From Sepiola atlantica (taxonomy: Eukaryota; Mollusca; Cephalopoda; Sepiida; Sepiolidae), in NCBI GenBank assembly GCA_963556195.1, contig OY744519.1:110050532-110114531 (forward strand): 64,000 bases of DNA. Reading direction: 5' to 3'. The translations under genes and the position numbers were made by a program. Position 1 is the stretch's first letter. Each line of letters begins with the position of its first letter. Shown piece after piece: positions 21,200-31,749 of the stretch. The notes beneath the pieces are model-generated. The model saw nothing but the letters and a program-made list of their open reading frames with translations, did no database searches and had not been told where the DNA came from.

Positions 21200-22140
21200 A
21201 GCCATTACTCAAAATGATGAGATACTACAAGCAAGCTGATTGGGAATCCATCAGAGATCACATCAGAGACGCCCCGTGGCATGAAACGTTTTATCTCCCT
21301 GTTGATCAGTGCGCAAATGAGGTAACCGACTGGGTCAAGCAGGCATTGAAGCACATGCCCCCATGCAAAATTTCTACAGCAAGCCCCACTCACTACAATG
21401 GTTTACCTCGAACTGTGCAACAGCTATTGCTCAGAGAAAAATTCAACCGCCAAAAGTCAACTACAAATAGACAGAAACTCATAGCATCAGAAATCATTGT
21501 AAGACTGTAATAGATGAAGCAAAGAGAAGGTATACAGAGATGACCAGGAAATGCATTGAGTCATAGCAACTAGGAACTCGTGATTTCTGGAAAATCTTCA
21601 ATAGTGTGGTGAACAATGGGAACTCAACAATTCACCTGCTATCCAACCACAAGGATGTCGTTTGCAATGCAACTGACAAGACTGAACTACTTGCCCAGCG
21701 TTTCGCCTCTAATTCCATTTTGGACTTCACAAATCACTCTCTCCCAAATTTCCCATTGCGGACTGAAGCCATACTTGATAACCTGACCATCACTCCATCT
21801 CATGTCCAGGCCATCATAAAACCCTTGACACCTTCAAAGCATGTGAGCCTGATCTTATACCAGGAATAATAATAAAAAAATCTTCTGCAGAACTGGCTCC
21901 TGTCCTCTCCAAACTCTACAACAAATGCCTTGCCGAATCTTGCTTCCCTGATAGCTGGAAAATTGCCTCTATTGGACCAGTCTTGAAGAATTCTGAAGAT
22001 AGAACTGACCTTCAGCATTATCGCCCCATCAGTCTACTCCCGCTCATCGGTAAATTTTTAAAATCCTTAATCAATCTAACGATAGTCCGTCACCTCGTTA
22101 ATGCTAAACTTCTTTCTGACCATCAGTTAGACAAAGCTCC
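21200..22140 (+). pseudogene. LINE linker and RT fingers
   Basis: It includes DWESIRDHIRDAPWHETF, AQRFASNSILDF and APVLSKLYNKCLAESCFPDS, then WKIASIGPVLKNS and LQHYRPISLLPLIGKFLKSL. The last two are the RT motif 1-2 region (W-x-A-x-I-x-P and YRPISLL). It ends at AKLLSDHQ, after which a normal copy would read GFR and the palm. At least three frames are used. Confidence 0.82.
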
Positions 22141-22149
22141 TTTCCTTCA

Positions 22150-22600
22150 ACAACTACCGATGGTAAATAACACCCTACCTGAGAGTCTAACGTTCAAACT
22201 CCTCGGCCTAACATTCACAGGAAACATGACTTGAAACAAATACTCAGAAGACATTGCCAAGGCCGCTGCAAAAGAGGGGGTTTCCCTCTACCGTGCTAGA
22301 AAACTTCTCACACCTGACAGTATCCTATATATCTACAAAGCCACTATCCGCTCATGCATGGAGTATTGTTGTCACATCTGGGCTCGTGCACCATTTACTA
22401 GTCTCTCCCTCTTAGACAAGGTCCGAAAAAGAGTCTCTAATCTAATAGGTCCCTCACTATCCATCAAGCTTCAGCCCCTGCCCCATCACCGCAATGTTGT
22501 ATCCTTTGTGCTTGTTTTACAAGTACTTCAATAGAATGTGCTCTGATGAATTTGCTGGTTTGGTGCCCCCTCAACGGAAATACACTTGACCAACCCGACA
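22150..22600 (+). pseudogene. LINE post-palm C-terminal domain
   Basis: FKLLGLTFTGNMT, a stop, then ARKLLTPDSILYIYKATIRS, CMEYCCHIWARAPFTS, LLDKVRKRVSNLIGPSL and QPLPHHRNVVSFVLVLQVL. It matches the family's 3' domain, with the terminal WNSLP block lost. Confidence 0.82.
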
Positions 22601-22629
22601 ATAAACGAAATCCCTTTGGAGTGAACTAA

Positions 22630-23160
22630 GTTAAAAAAGAAAAAGAACAGTTTTGCACAACTTTTATGTTCCCTTACGAAGACTAACATCAAAATATAAT
22701 GATACCAAGCCTTATGTCGAGAATCCTTATTCTAATTTAGATCACAATCAATTACATGATTTTAATTCTAGAAAATGTCTAAAATCTAAGGCTTAAGCTT
22801 AAGGGGTCTTAAGAAAACATAAAAATTCAGGGAATCTTGCTTAATTGGTGTTTAATGACTATGGATAAAATTTAATTCCAATCTGAAATATTTTAATTTA
22901 ACAATATTATACACTCTAAAACCTCTTTAAAATACTTCAAAGGAACTGACATTAGTAGAATATTTATTAATTGATGTCTAATATCTATTGTTAAAATTTC
23001 ATAAAAATTCGAGGTATCTGAATTTTAACGAAAGGGTTTTGAACCCCTTTTCACCCCCTTTGTATAAAACTAAATGAAACTAAATATAACTCACACTACC
23101 TACCATTACACCTAGCAAAATAAAAGGAAAATAATATTATGTATATTCGTGTAATGAACG
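22630..23160 (+). repeat. interspersed repeat family C, copy 1
   Basis: About 530 bp, related to 37155-37620 (+) and 42830-43395 (-). Anchors are 'gaacagttttgcac', 'cttacgaaga', 'cttgcttaattggtgt', 'tttattaattgatgtctaat' and 'ttgttaaaatttca'. No coding capacity is visible. Confidence 0.8.
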
Positions 23161-23396
23161 GCTCCATAAAACCAACTGTTCACTTTGAAATGAACTAATA
23201 TAAGGCTCGATGCTTCAAAAAGATGTCTTATGTTTTCACTTACCGATGTGTGCATGAACCATTATATACCAGTGGTAAACCCAGGTTCTATTGGTCTGCT
23301 GATAAACCCACTCGAAAGTCGATGTTTATAAAAAAGGTTTATTACTAAGAGAACAGTCACAGAAAACGTTAGAGAGACAGGTTAATTCCGTACGCA

Positions 23397-23397
23397 T

Positions 23398-23447
<50 letters not shown>

Positions 23448-23448
23448 T
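23397..23448 (+). repeat. (GA)n microsatellite
   Basis: GA dinucleotides with two AA interruptions. Confidence 0.97.
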
Positions 23449-23999
23449 GGACAGTTTGATAGCCGGATGACTCATCTCGCTAGACCCAATTACATTGTGC
23501 TTCCCCTCCCCTATTATTGATGCCGGCACTCGGACACATATTTTCTGCTTTGAAGTCTTGCCAGCCAAGAGACAGAAAATCTCCGTTCAGTAGTCATGTG
23601 GTTTCGTCAACCTCCGTCTAGGGTCACCTGTGACCATTACGGTGTCACTCAAACTTTTCCATTCAAATAACCGTCCTCGTTATGTAACATGTGTCTTGTG
23701 TACTGAATGTTTTGAGGTGAAAATTTGGCGTTAAAATGTCGTTCATTAACCGCGTGTACACGGTAAGCAATTCTGCTATATCCATTAACACCATACAATT
23801 AGAATATTTGACATTCCATTTTATACGTTTTTATAGAGACGCACATGTTGGAGCCCCTATTCCATCATGCAGCCACCATGTTTAATATATGTTTTCTTAA
23901 GAACACCTGAGGGTTGAAAGTAAATGTAACAAAATAAACATTAAAAACAAAGAGACAATTTAATCTGCCTTTACATATATACATATATACATTTATTTT

Positions 24000-24395
24000 T
24001 CACAGAGCAGGTTTGCCAATGGCAAACATAAAAATATAATAAAACATGATACATAAAAGGCGGTGTAAACTACAACCGTAAAGAAAATAATCCATGTTTA
24101 AAGTCACTATACACAATCTAAATGCATGTCTTGCCAGCAGTACACACACTATAGAGAAGGTATTGGTTATGTTAAATAAATACAATTTACTTTCATAATG
24201 TCTGGGAACCATTCCGTAGACAAATGCTACAAGCAGTAGAAAAAATGCCACGCTGAAATGGCTAGCTGTCTGGAAGTCCCATTTTAATTGCTCAGTAGCA
24301 AGGTCTGATAACACAGCATCAGTGGTGTGAAACCATATAAACACGTAAAGCCCAAACCAGAGAGAGGCCAAGCCTCGATTTCTATTCTCGTGCTA
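24000..24395 (-). CDS. uncharacterised membrane-protein-like open frame (exon or relic)
   Basis: The minus frame is open from a TAG at about 24396 to a TGA at 24002-24000, about 130 codons. It encodes several hydrophobic stretches: SLWFGLYVFIWF, then FSVAFFLLLVAFVYG, LYLFNITNTFSIVCVLL and LLCIMFYYIFMFAIG, so perhaps four membrane spans. There is no ATG near the 5' end (the first codons are CAC GAG..., and the nearest alternative is TTG). The start is therefore unknown: it could be an internal or terminal exon, or chance. AATAAA occurs immediately after the stop on the minus strand. The size and spacing vaguely recall small ciliary tetraspan proteins such as TMEM107, but I see no diagnostic residue and do not assign it. 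Confidence 0.3.
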
Positions 24396-24899
24396 TGCAT
24401 GTGCATCTCTTTTTCCTACTTCAAATTTGAAAAATTTATTCTCGACTTGTGTAATAATATTTATATACGGTTGTGTAAATATAGGGTAAGAATGATAAAT
24501 TTCCAAGTAAGGTAAAAGTTTAGTATAGTTTACTTTTCCAATTAGCAGCCGAATGAGAGCTACATGTCCCTGTAGTGAAGCCGCTAATCTGACGTGGCCA
24601 ATGAGCAGAGAAGATCTCTCCCTTTTTACTGCACCAGCAGAAAGGGCAGTTGAGTTGTGGAAAGCTGCATCTTACTTTCATGGGGAATGGGGTGTATTAT
24701 ATGTGTATACATGTATACTACAAAGAAAAAAATAAAATCCCGAAGAGATTGTAAATTCTTTATTAATAACGATTACAAGAGCTGTTATTGCGAACGACAG
24801 AGAGGAGCAGATGGAAAATTAGGCTGCCCCATCACTTCTGTGACTACAGAAATACGAACAGTGGTTTCCGTCAGTGAAGTGGACGCTCTGTAGGGATGG

Positions 24900-25816
24900 A
24901 ACAACACCTCATATAACATTACTCTTGGAAAGTACTGATTCAGGGTAGATAATTTGGATCTGGTTCATGAGAGATAACTCCTTAATATTCTAAGCTAACC
25001 ACAAAAAATATTGAATATTTACATCCAGAGGATGCATATATTTGCTTGCAATGTTAAACATTCTGAAACATTCGTTGTTTTTAGAAGTTGCACACAAGTT
25101 GAACAAGATTGAAAAAAACATCCATGAAAAATAAATTATTTATAAATGCAAATTGCTGATTATCTTTGCCAAAGGGTAATTAATATTTGATTTTGTAAAC
25201 CAGCATATTTCATTTAAATATTAGATTACCTATGAAAAACTATGTTTGTTTTCATTATTTTTATGCATAAATTAGATTATGCCAAATTTAATAATTAAGT
25301 GTTACTGTATGCATAAAATTATTTCTTTTCTTAAAAAACATTCAAGTAAAATTTACCATTAAATGATATTTAAGTAAAATGTTAATATCAAACTGATTTT
25401 GAAATTTAATTAATCGATTCAGTTACTGTGTACTTGTTTATAAGGAAAATCAAGGTATTAACTACTTAATCTAAATAGAAAGCGTTATTATTTTCTGTTA
25501 TATTTCTTGGACAATACCATTTGTTATTAGTACTATTTTTACTATTTCATATGTAATTAGTAAATAAAGGAAAATAGATTGTGAATTACACTCAATTAGG
25601 TCCATTCTTTTTCAAAACATAAATAGTTCATGTTATCTACCCTGAAACAAACAAAACAAACTGAATTTCAAATTAAAAACATAATAATGTGTCTATGTTA
25701 CTCACCATGTTGCCTAGAATACGTGATAAGTTCAGTAATTCAGAAGTTTACCTGCACATACATTTTATTAATACTCAAGCATGCGCACCAACTCGGTTAA
25801 ATTTTATTACATAATA
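24900..25816. other. AT-rich stretch without recognised genes
   Basis: Nothing is coded. A phrase 'ttgcctagaatacgt' with flanking similarity recurs at about 46950. Confidence 0.5.
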
Positions 25817-25988
25817 CAGGGTGGCCATGAAGTCACTGACAGGTTGCAAAATGCTGCTATTTTATCATTAATAATTCTTTTGTTTTTATTTTAAGTATAG
25901 CTTTCGAAGAACGTACCTAAATTGTTTAACTGTTTTATGAAAATCAGGGGTCAATTATTTTAACACAAAGAGCTTATCGACGGCATTT

Positions 25989-26241
25989 TCAAGTGAGAGA
26001 TGATCCAAGTGATAACACAATTCGAAGCATAGTTCGTCGTTTTGAACAGAAAGGAGCAGTAAGGGATCTTCCGTTAGCTGGGAAACTTCGCAGTGTCACA
26101 ACAAATGAAACCAGAGAAAGAGTGAGGGAAAGTGTTGAGCAGAATCCTGAAACATCGACACGGCAACGTTCCACACAACTTCGGATTTCCCGAAGTTCTC
26201 TTACAAATAGTCTGTACACCTTAAAACTTTTTTCTGTATAA
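25989..26241 (+). pseudogene. transposase N-terminal HTH region
   Basis: DDPSDNTIRSIVRRFEQKGA, then VRDLPLAGKLRSVTTNETR and TSTRQRSTQLRISRSSLTN: two helix-turn-helix-like blocks separated by a GRP-like linker (here AGKLRS). Upstream sense codons (FQ, RAYRRHF) continue the frame 5' of the first ATG, so that ATG is not the original start. It belongs to the transposon at 25817. Confidence 0.8.
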
Positions 26242-26314
26242 GGTATAGCTGGTTCAATATGTAAAACCCAAAGATTATCAACTTAGGCTACAATAAGCAG
26301 TCACAATTCAAGAT

Positions 26315-26512
26315 TTGGTTCGCAATGACCCAAATTTTCTGAGAAATTTGATGATGTCAGATAAAGCACGTTTTCATTTGAATGGATTCGTTATCACCGA
26401 AAATTGTCGATTGTGGGGCTCTGAAAATCCGAGGGCGATTCACCAAAGGCAGTTACACCCCACAAAGTGCACGGTATGGTGTGCAATGACGGCAGAGGAG
26501 ATTATTGTTTGA
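26315..26512 (+). pseudogene. transposase catalytic region, first Asp
   Basis: FLRNLMMSDKARFHLNGFVI, then NCRLWGSENPRAIHQRQLHP and CTVWCAMTAEEII. The SDKARFHLNG block carries the first catalytic Asp of the family (usually SDEAHFHLNG). Confidence 0.82.
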
Positions 26513-26604
26513 GGATGAAGACAGAACTACTGTCACTGTGACTAGAATATGCTACACGACCATGATTGAAGACTTCCTGCGCCGAAGAATTTAAATAGTC
26601 TTGA

Positions 26605-26995
26605 ATTATGGTTCCAACAAGATGGGGCAACAGCACATACAGCTAGAGAGACCGTGTAGTTGCTGAGGCAATGCTATGGCAATGTCAACTGGCCTTCACG
26701 TTCCCCAGACTTGACAAGCCCTGACTTTTTCTTGTGGAGGTATCACAAAGAAAAAGTTTACATCAATAAACCTGAAACACTACAGGAATTGAAGGAGAAC
26801 ATCAGAAATAAAGTCAGCGAATTAAATAGTAATCGAGTGATCCTGCAATCCATCATAGATGTTTTGGAAAGGACACGAATGTGTGAAGCTGAAAATGGAA
26901 ACCACTTAAAAAATGTTGTTTTCATGAATAAATTCTATTTCATTTTTGTTCTTTTTTGCAAACAAATCTCTATTGCCTTCGTTATATTATGTTAA
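26605..26995 (+). pseudogene. transposase catalytic region, second and third Asp
   Basis: WFQQDGATAHTARETV, then a stop, then WPSRSPDLTSPDFFLWRY, KVYINKPETLQELKENIR and a C-terminal tail. The second (QQDGATAH) and third (SPDFFLW) Asp motifs are present. A premature TAG lies between them at about 26658. Confidence 0.85.
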
Positions 26996-27074
26996 AATTC
27001 CATCAAGATACCATAAAAAATAAAGAATCTATTCAAGTTAAAAATCCCTAGGTGACGTTTTGACCATCCTGTAT

Positions 27075-28640
27075 AAGTCAACATTTTATGTAAAGCAATT
27101 TTTCCTCTATTAAAAATGTTTGTATTTCCCTTTTTTTAAAAAGTTTTTGGGGCAACGTGCGAGTTTGAGCGACATAGTACATAAATGGTGAAGTTTAAAA
27201 AAGAGTAATTTAATCTTAACTAATGAAACATATATGGGGCCGATAAAATATAAATAATTGGTCGTATATCTTAATATATAATATTTGAAAGTTTTAGACT
27301 GTCTTCAGTCCTGTGATATTTGGCTTTGTAATTTAATATTATTTCCAATTTAAAAATCCGTATGATACCTTACATAGTACTAAAATCTAAACCATATTAG
27401 TCCTATGTGGTTACATCATTAGACATATGTTCGTTTGCTAATTTATGTCTGATGATGCCCCGTCCTTTCTATATTTAAAAAAAATTGAAAGAAATATTAT
27501 TATAAATAGTATTTGGGAAATACTCTTAAATCAATGTGTTCTAAATGTAACTTGACCGATTAACATATTTACTATACTTCTTATATAAACTATAAAATAA
27601 AAACTCATTTAATTAATTTAATTTAATGGGAAACACATATCCTTTGTTTCTCTACTGTAATAAACATTTACATATTCTTTGAAATAACTTCTAAATCTTT
27701 AGAGTTTGAGGGCATAAGGGGTATAAATTTATGAATGTATTTTTTTACATTTGTTTTCGATTAATAAGGGAGATAACTCAAACAGCTTTTACTGATATTT
27801 CATCGCCTTACATTTGTTATTGATTTTCATTTTTTTATGGTTACTCGTAAAATAAACGAAAGAATACACTTGGGTACTGACTTGAGGCTCTTAAGACAGA
27901 TTTAATAAAAAGGTTTTTAAAATAGTGATTCAATTTTATCATCTTGCTGTGGACTAATCCAATTTATAGGCGTGGTTATTTCGTTATTTAATACCTCAAG
28001 ACCGCCATGAAGTTTTAGTACATCGTACATCAGTTGTGGATGAAAGATTTTATATTTAGTCACCTATTAATACCCAATTCAATTATTGTGTAGTATTTTC
28101 TTTAAAAGACCATAAGACATCATCCCTATGTTATTTTAGTAATTTATATGTTCCCCTTAAACATGATAGTTATACGCAACTAATACTTTAAGAGATCTCT
28201 TAAATTCTGCATTTCCATGCTTGACTCCCTTTAAAGCCATGTGGTTTCGTATCTCTATACTTTGAAAAAATGATTCTCTTTTTGATTTAACTCTAAATTC
28301 CATATCTTATATAATGATTATTATTATATAAATTTTAATTTTTTTATTATTAACGTTCAACCAATTAACTATTAACTCTTCTAGTAGTTTCTACTGGGCA
28401 ATATCGCGCGTATTCTTTCATGGATTTACCTCATAAAATAAGATGGCTTCCCTTTCTGGGTAGCGATATCTATGTCTTTCCTTGAGAGAAAATGTAATCA
28501 ATCTGAGTTGTTCGTTTTTTGTTTGTTTTTGAGAGTTTTGTTTGCTGCCTTGCTATGCATTTTTCAGAAGGAGAACTTTTGGTTTCTGAGGAATGAACAG
28601 TAAAATGAATAAAATCTTGATCACTGGAATGTAGGATATT
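27075..28640. other. AT-rich stretch without recognised genes
   Basis: No long open frame, family or array is visible in about 1.5 kb. Confidence 0.5.
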
Positions 28641-28749
28641 GTCTATTTATATATGCCCTGTTGTAATATGTTAACAATCATCGAGCTTTTACCTGAAAAA
28701 GGTTGGTTTATAAAAGAAATAGAATTATATGTACAAACATATATTTTCC

Positions 28750-28753
<4 letters not shown>

Positions 28754-28831
<78 letters not shown>
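28754..28831. repeat. (CT)n followed by (TA)n
   Basis: About 27 bp of CT and then 50 bp of TA. Confidence 0.97.
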
Positions 28832-28834
<3 letters not shown>

Positions 28835-29480
28835 GATAAAGACGTTCACTAGTCCGAACGAAACCGGTCACTCTCTCGTGGGCACATAGGTATGCGCTCC
28901 AACTTCTCTTTGAATGGCAGGGGAGAGAAGATCACTTATATATTTTTCGCTCTTCTGGCTAGATGTGATGGGATTCAGTCTTATTTTGTTCAATTCGGAT
29001 TTAACGGGTTTTCTAATTAAACAACGAACTTGGATTTGACTTGGGTTGCACTTGTCGGGATTTCGGAACTTTGATTGGACTTTTTGTATTATTTTGATTG
29101 ATTTATTTATCATTAACATTGAATATGGACACATTTCGCGACTGGATAACTTTGCCGGCCCCTTCAATTTCACGTATTTGGACTGCTGTTTGTATCTTGG
29201 AGTAATGTCCTTCCTGATTATGCTTCTCAACTTATGTGACCTGGATGGACTGTATGGATTCAACAAAAGTATGTTTTTGGATTGATATGTTTGATGTTAT
29301 GTATTTTTATGCATTTGTGTATATAATTTTATATATTTTCAAAGCGTAATTTTATTACCTGTAGTAGTATAACTGCGGTAATGGTCCTCTGAAGAGAAGA
29401 ATTATCTTTGAAAACTCATGAGCTAAGGACTTAAGGATGCTTTGCATGAACTTTGAATTCTAATAAAATTTGATTGACAC
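28832..29480 (+). mobile_element. unclassified element bounded by (TA)n, hammerhead near its 3' end
   Basis: Starting at the TA tract, this block has 'tgaggata', a hairpin-like stretch and 'gaacgaaaccggtcactct'. It then has about 500 bp with no clear protein and a hammerhead motif at 29384-29430. The opposite-strand 132-codon frame has no recognisable domain. It may be a pseudo-LTR or non-autonomous relative of a Penelope-like element; that link rests only on the ribozyme type. Confidence 0.4.
29384..29430 (+). ncRNA. hammerhead ribozyme motif 4 (CUGAAGA core)
   Basis: Stem I GTCCT (29384-29388), core CTGAAGA (29389-29395), stem II GAAGA-atta-TCTTT (five pairs, one wobble), GAAA (29410-29413), stem III CTC-at-GAG with an A/C mismatch at its base, UA (29424-29425), closing stem I AGGAC (29426-29430, a perfect partner of GTCCT). 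Core bases other than the free position 7 are canonical. Predicted cleavage after 29425. Confidence 0.7.
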
Positions 29481-29616
29481 CTTATTTTATTACTTCATTT
29501 TATATTATAATATTAATGCTCTATCCAGTATATTGAGCTTCAGTTTTTTATCCGGATGTTTCACTAATTATAAGATATTAGTTGACGCTTATATCTTTTG
29601 TTGGATTGCTTCATAT

Positions 29617-29641
29617 ATGTATATATATATATATATATATA
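29617..29641. repeat. (TA)n microsatellite
   Basis: Short TA tract downstream of hammerhead motif 4. Confidence 0.95.
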
Positions 29642-29989
29642 ATCCGTTTTTTGGCTAAAATAATGAATTTCTTCACATTTGACAAATAAAAATAAAATAA
29701 AATAAAAAATAGCCTTTTTTAAAACGCAATACCATTTAAAATTATAGGTGTTATTATGATTTTAATATTTCAAGTGGTCTTCCGCTCTTTGTCAAAAAAT
29801 GATGAAAAACGAATGAAAATGAAACTATTGAGATAAACTGGAATTTTCAACTTTGTGCAGCGTTCCTTCTTTGTCTTTGTCAGTTCATTCAACATCTCTC
29901 CACCAATTGGCAAAAAAACCGTTGTCTTTTTAAAAAATGCACGCGTTCTTGTTCATCTCGTCGTGAATTACAGTTAAAAAAAGCTGATT

Positions 29990-30720
29990 CCTTCAGTGAA
30001 CAAAATTTAATTCCAAAACAGAAATTTCTTCTCAGTCTGTAAAATATTTATACATATTCAAGACTCCTGCATCGGAGTTCAAACCTCTTTTGTGTGTATT
30101 CAGTTTTATAATCTATCTGCTTTTTTCTGCTTGCGTGCATATATGAATAGGACATTGGTTTCTATTAAAATACATTTGATGTTTTAGAGTGTATGGTCTG
30201 TTTGGTTAAAGTGTTCGGCAGTTTGGAAGTCTGATGTGTTTTGTCTAATAACTAGTTTGTGGTTGTTAAATCTATATCTAAAAGGTAATTTTGTTTCGTC
30301 TATGTATTCACTATTTGGACATTTTGTACAAAAACTGTAATATATTACATCGGGACTATCGTAGGCAATGTGTGACGGTTGTATTAGGATGCGTATATTT
30401 GAAACTGTAAAGAGGGAATCCGTGATTAAATGCCGACAGACTAGACATTTAGGTTTATTGCAGGTATAGTTACCATGTTGTACAGTTTTATGTAAGTTTT
30501 TTCCCCCGATGTGGTGAGCTTGCTTCGTAAATTGTTTTTTTAGCATTGATGGGGGGGTTTTTTAAAATAGAATTATTTGTGGGGTGTAATCTAAGAGTTG
30601 TAAAATCTGTAGTAAGAGTACGTGTAAGTTCATGTTTATGTTGGCCATGAGTAAAGACCATGGGAATGCGGTCTGTTGTGTTTTATTTCTCTTATATCTA
30701 AAGTGTTATTGTCTGTCTAT
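29990..30720 (-). mobile_element. Penelope-like retroelement, 3' fragment
   Basis: On the minus strand a short end-of-RT piece (RIPMVFTHGQHKHELTR, then TLTTDFTTLRLHPTNNS) precedes the GIY-YIG endonuclease frame at 30546-30184. A broken tail follows (IIKLNTHKRGLNSDAGV, corresponding to the KLNT...GLN end of these proteins). The RT catalytic core is truncated away. Frames change at least twice. Confidence 0.8.
30184..30546 (-). pseudogene. Penelope-like GIY-YIG endonuclease domain
   Basis: A 120-codon frame: GNYTCNKPKCLVCRHL (the Cys-rich CxPxCxxC pre-domain of these elements), then SPDVIYYSFCTKCPNSEYID (equivalent to VIYxIxCxxCxxxYIG), ETKLPFRYRFNNHK (the conserved E-T and R...H) and EHFNQTDHTL. 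The second motif reads YID instead of YIG, so the catalytic fold is damaged. In intact elements this domain nicks target DNA for reverse transcription. Confidence 0.82.
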
Positions 30721-30779
30721 GGATACTTTCTTTATAGGGAAGTGCCTCTGGTAGAATTGTTGTGTTAATTTATCGATTT

Positions 30780-30905
30780 ATATATAGCATCTATCAGAAG
30801 TTAGTTGAAAAAAACAAAAAACTCATAAAATGCTCGATTGTAGGTTCTACAAGAGCTAATATAAAGTATTTTATTAAAGACATGGTAATGTATAGTTTTA
30901 AAATA
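30780..30905 (+). repeat. repeat family J, copy 1, next to (TA)n
   Basis: About 125 bp that matches the reverse complement of 34425-34540 ('agaagttagttgaaaaaa', 'gctcgatt', 'ggttctacaagagctaat', 'ataaagtattt'). It is flanked by 'tatatag' and by the (TA)n at 30914. Confidence 0.8.
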
Positions 30906-30913
30906 AAATATTT

Positions 30914-30960
30914 TATATATATATATATATATAGCTGAACCGTGTCCTGGCATTGCCCAG
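30914..30960 (-). mobile_element. (TA)n and decayed Helitron-type 3' end
   Basis: On the minus strand CTGGGCAATGCCAGGACACG resembles the hairpin of the other Helitron ends, followed by 'gttcagcta'. It lies downstream (minus strand) of the Helitron helicase fragment at 31290-31745 and could be the end of that element. Confidence 0.45.
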
Positions 30961-31289
30961 AAAATAGATTAACTCCAGAAATTCCATGCCCAATCTTGAA
31001 TTATTGAATTATGTGCTGCTTACGATTGTCTGGTGCGAACACAGACCCCACAATGTTAATGTAAAATCCCTAGAATTTTCTGTTGTGTTTCTTTACAGCA
31101 TCAAAATTTTTCATGTTAATATTTTTTTCTATAAAATTATAAAATCAATTAAAGGCAAAATCATTGTGTGAGTTTAGATTGTTAGCACTCGAAACCATTG
31201 TCCCTGTAGATACCTATTTTCTGACAGATCCCTTCTTTTACAGAGGTAAAAGTTATTCGTACAAAGCTCTTTAATACACAATGTTTCAT

Positions 31290-31745
31290 ATTTTACCTTC
31301 TGGTGCTAATGTGTATAGACATTGTGGGGAGCCTAGCCTTAATTTTACGCGTCCATGCAGTAATGACCGTATGTGTATTAAATTGATCAGGTGAGGTAAG
31401 ACTCAATTTTGTCAGTGTTTTACCATTCGTCTTATAAGTCATATCTTCGATATGAACCAGAGCCATATTGAAGATATCGTCTGAAAATATCATATAAACT
31501 CCAAGATGTTGATTCCGTTCCCTAAGAAGGAAATCTTCACAAAATGCTTTTTTTGTGTTCATCCCAAAGGCGTTTTGGATGAGACTGCACATGTAGTCAA
31601 CATGATGACAAACAAATGTCTCAAATTACCTGCAGCTTCAGATATAGATGCTTCCTGTAAAGTAGTATCCCAGTGGTTAACATCCTCAATGAGTTCATGA
31701 GGTCTACATGCATTCCTGAATGTATTCATTACTTGACCATTGATA
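31290..31745 (-). pseudogene. Helitron helicase-like fragment
   Basis: Minus-strand frames give HEDVNHWDTTLQEASISEAA with GNLRHLFVIMLTTCAVSSKT, then GMNTKKAFCEDFLLRERNQH and DIFNMALVHIEDMTYKTNGK followed by TL. This order is that of the segment between the helicase N-terminal motifs in animal Helitron proteins (ARGLL..D..W...L.EA, L...F..IL..C, W......ED...., ...L..IE......GK.L). A frame change is needed near 31590. No rolling-circle Rep motif is visible. My assignment is by family memory of the pattern. Confidence 0.6.
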
Positions 31746-31749
31746 GGCC

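Larger units (their letters stand above)
20610..22600 (+). mobile_element. CR1/Jockey-like LINE, internally deleted
   Basis: This is the longest copy of its family here, reading endonuclease, linker, RT fingers and then C-terminal domain on the plus strand. The RT palm, including the A, B and C motifs, is missing between about 22130 and 22150, where the fingers run directly into a piece normally found after the palm. Several frameshifts and stops separate the modules. The 5' end is not defined; sequence upstream to 20400 may belong to it. Confidence 0.82.
25817..27071 (+). mobile_element. Tc1/mariner-superfamily DNA transposon, nearly full length
   Basis: The left end CAGGGTGGCCATGAAGTCAC and the minus-strand reading of the right end CAGGATGGTCAAAACGTCAC form terminal inverted repeats. 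Each end abuts a TA (25815-25816 and 27072-27073), the expected target duplication. The 1255-bp interior encodes a broken transposase on the plus strand in at least three frame segments, with HTH region, SDKARFHLNG, QQDGATAH and SPDFFLW motifs in order. It is therefore a dead but structurally complete copy. Confidence 0.88.

Noticed and set aside
28868..29266. 132-codon minus-strand frame
   Set aside because: Basic, low-information composition with no domain and antisense to the hammerhead-bearing block; no support as a gene.
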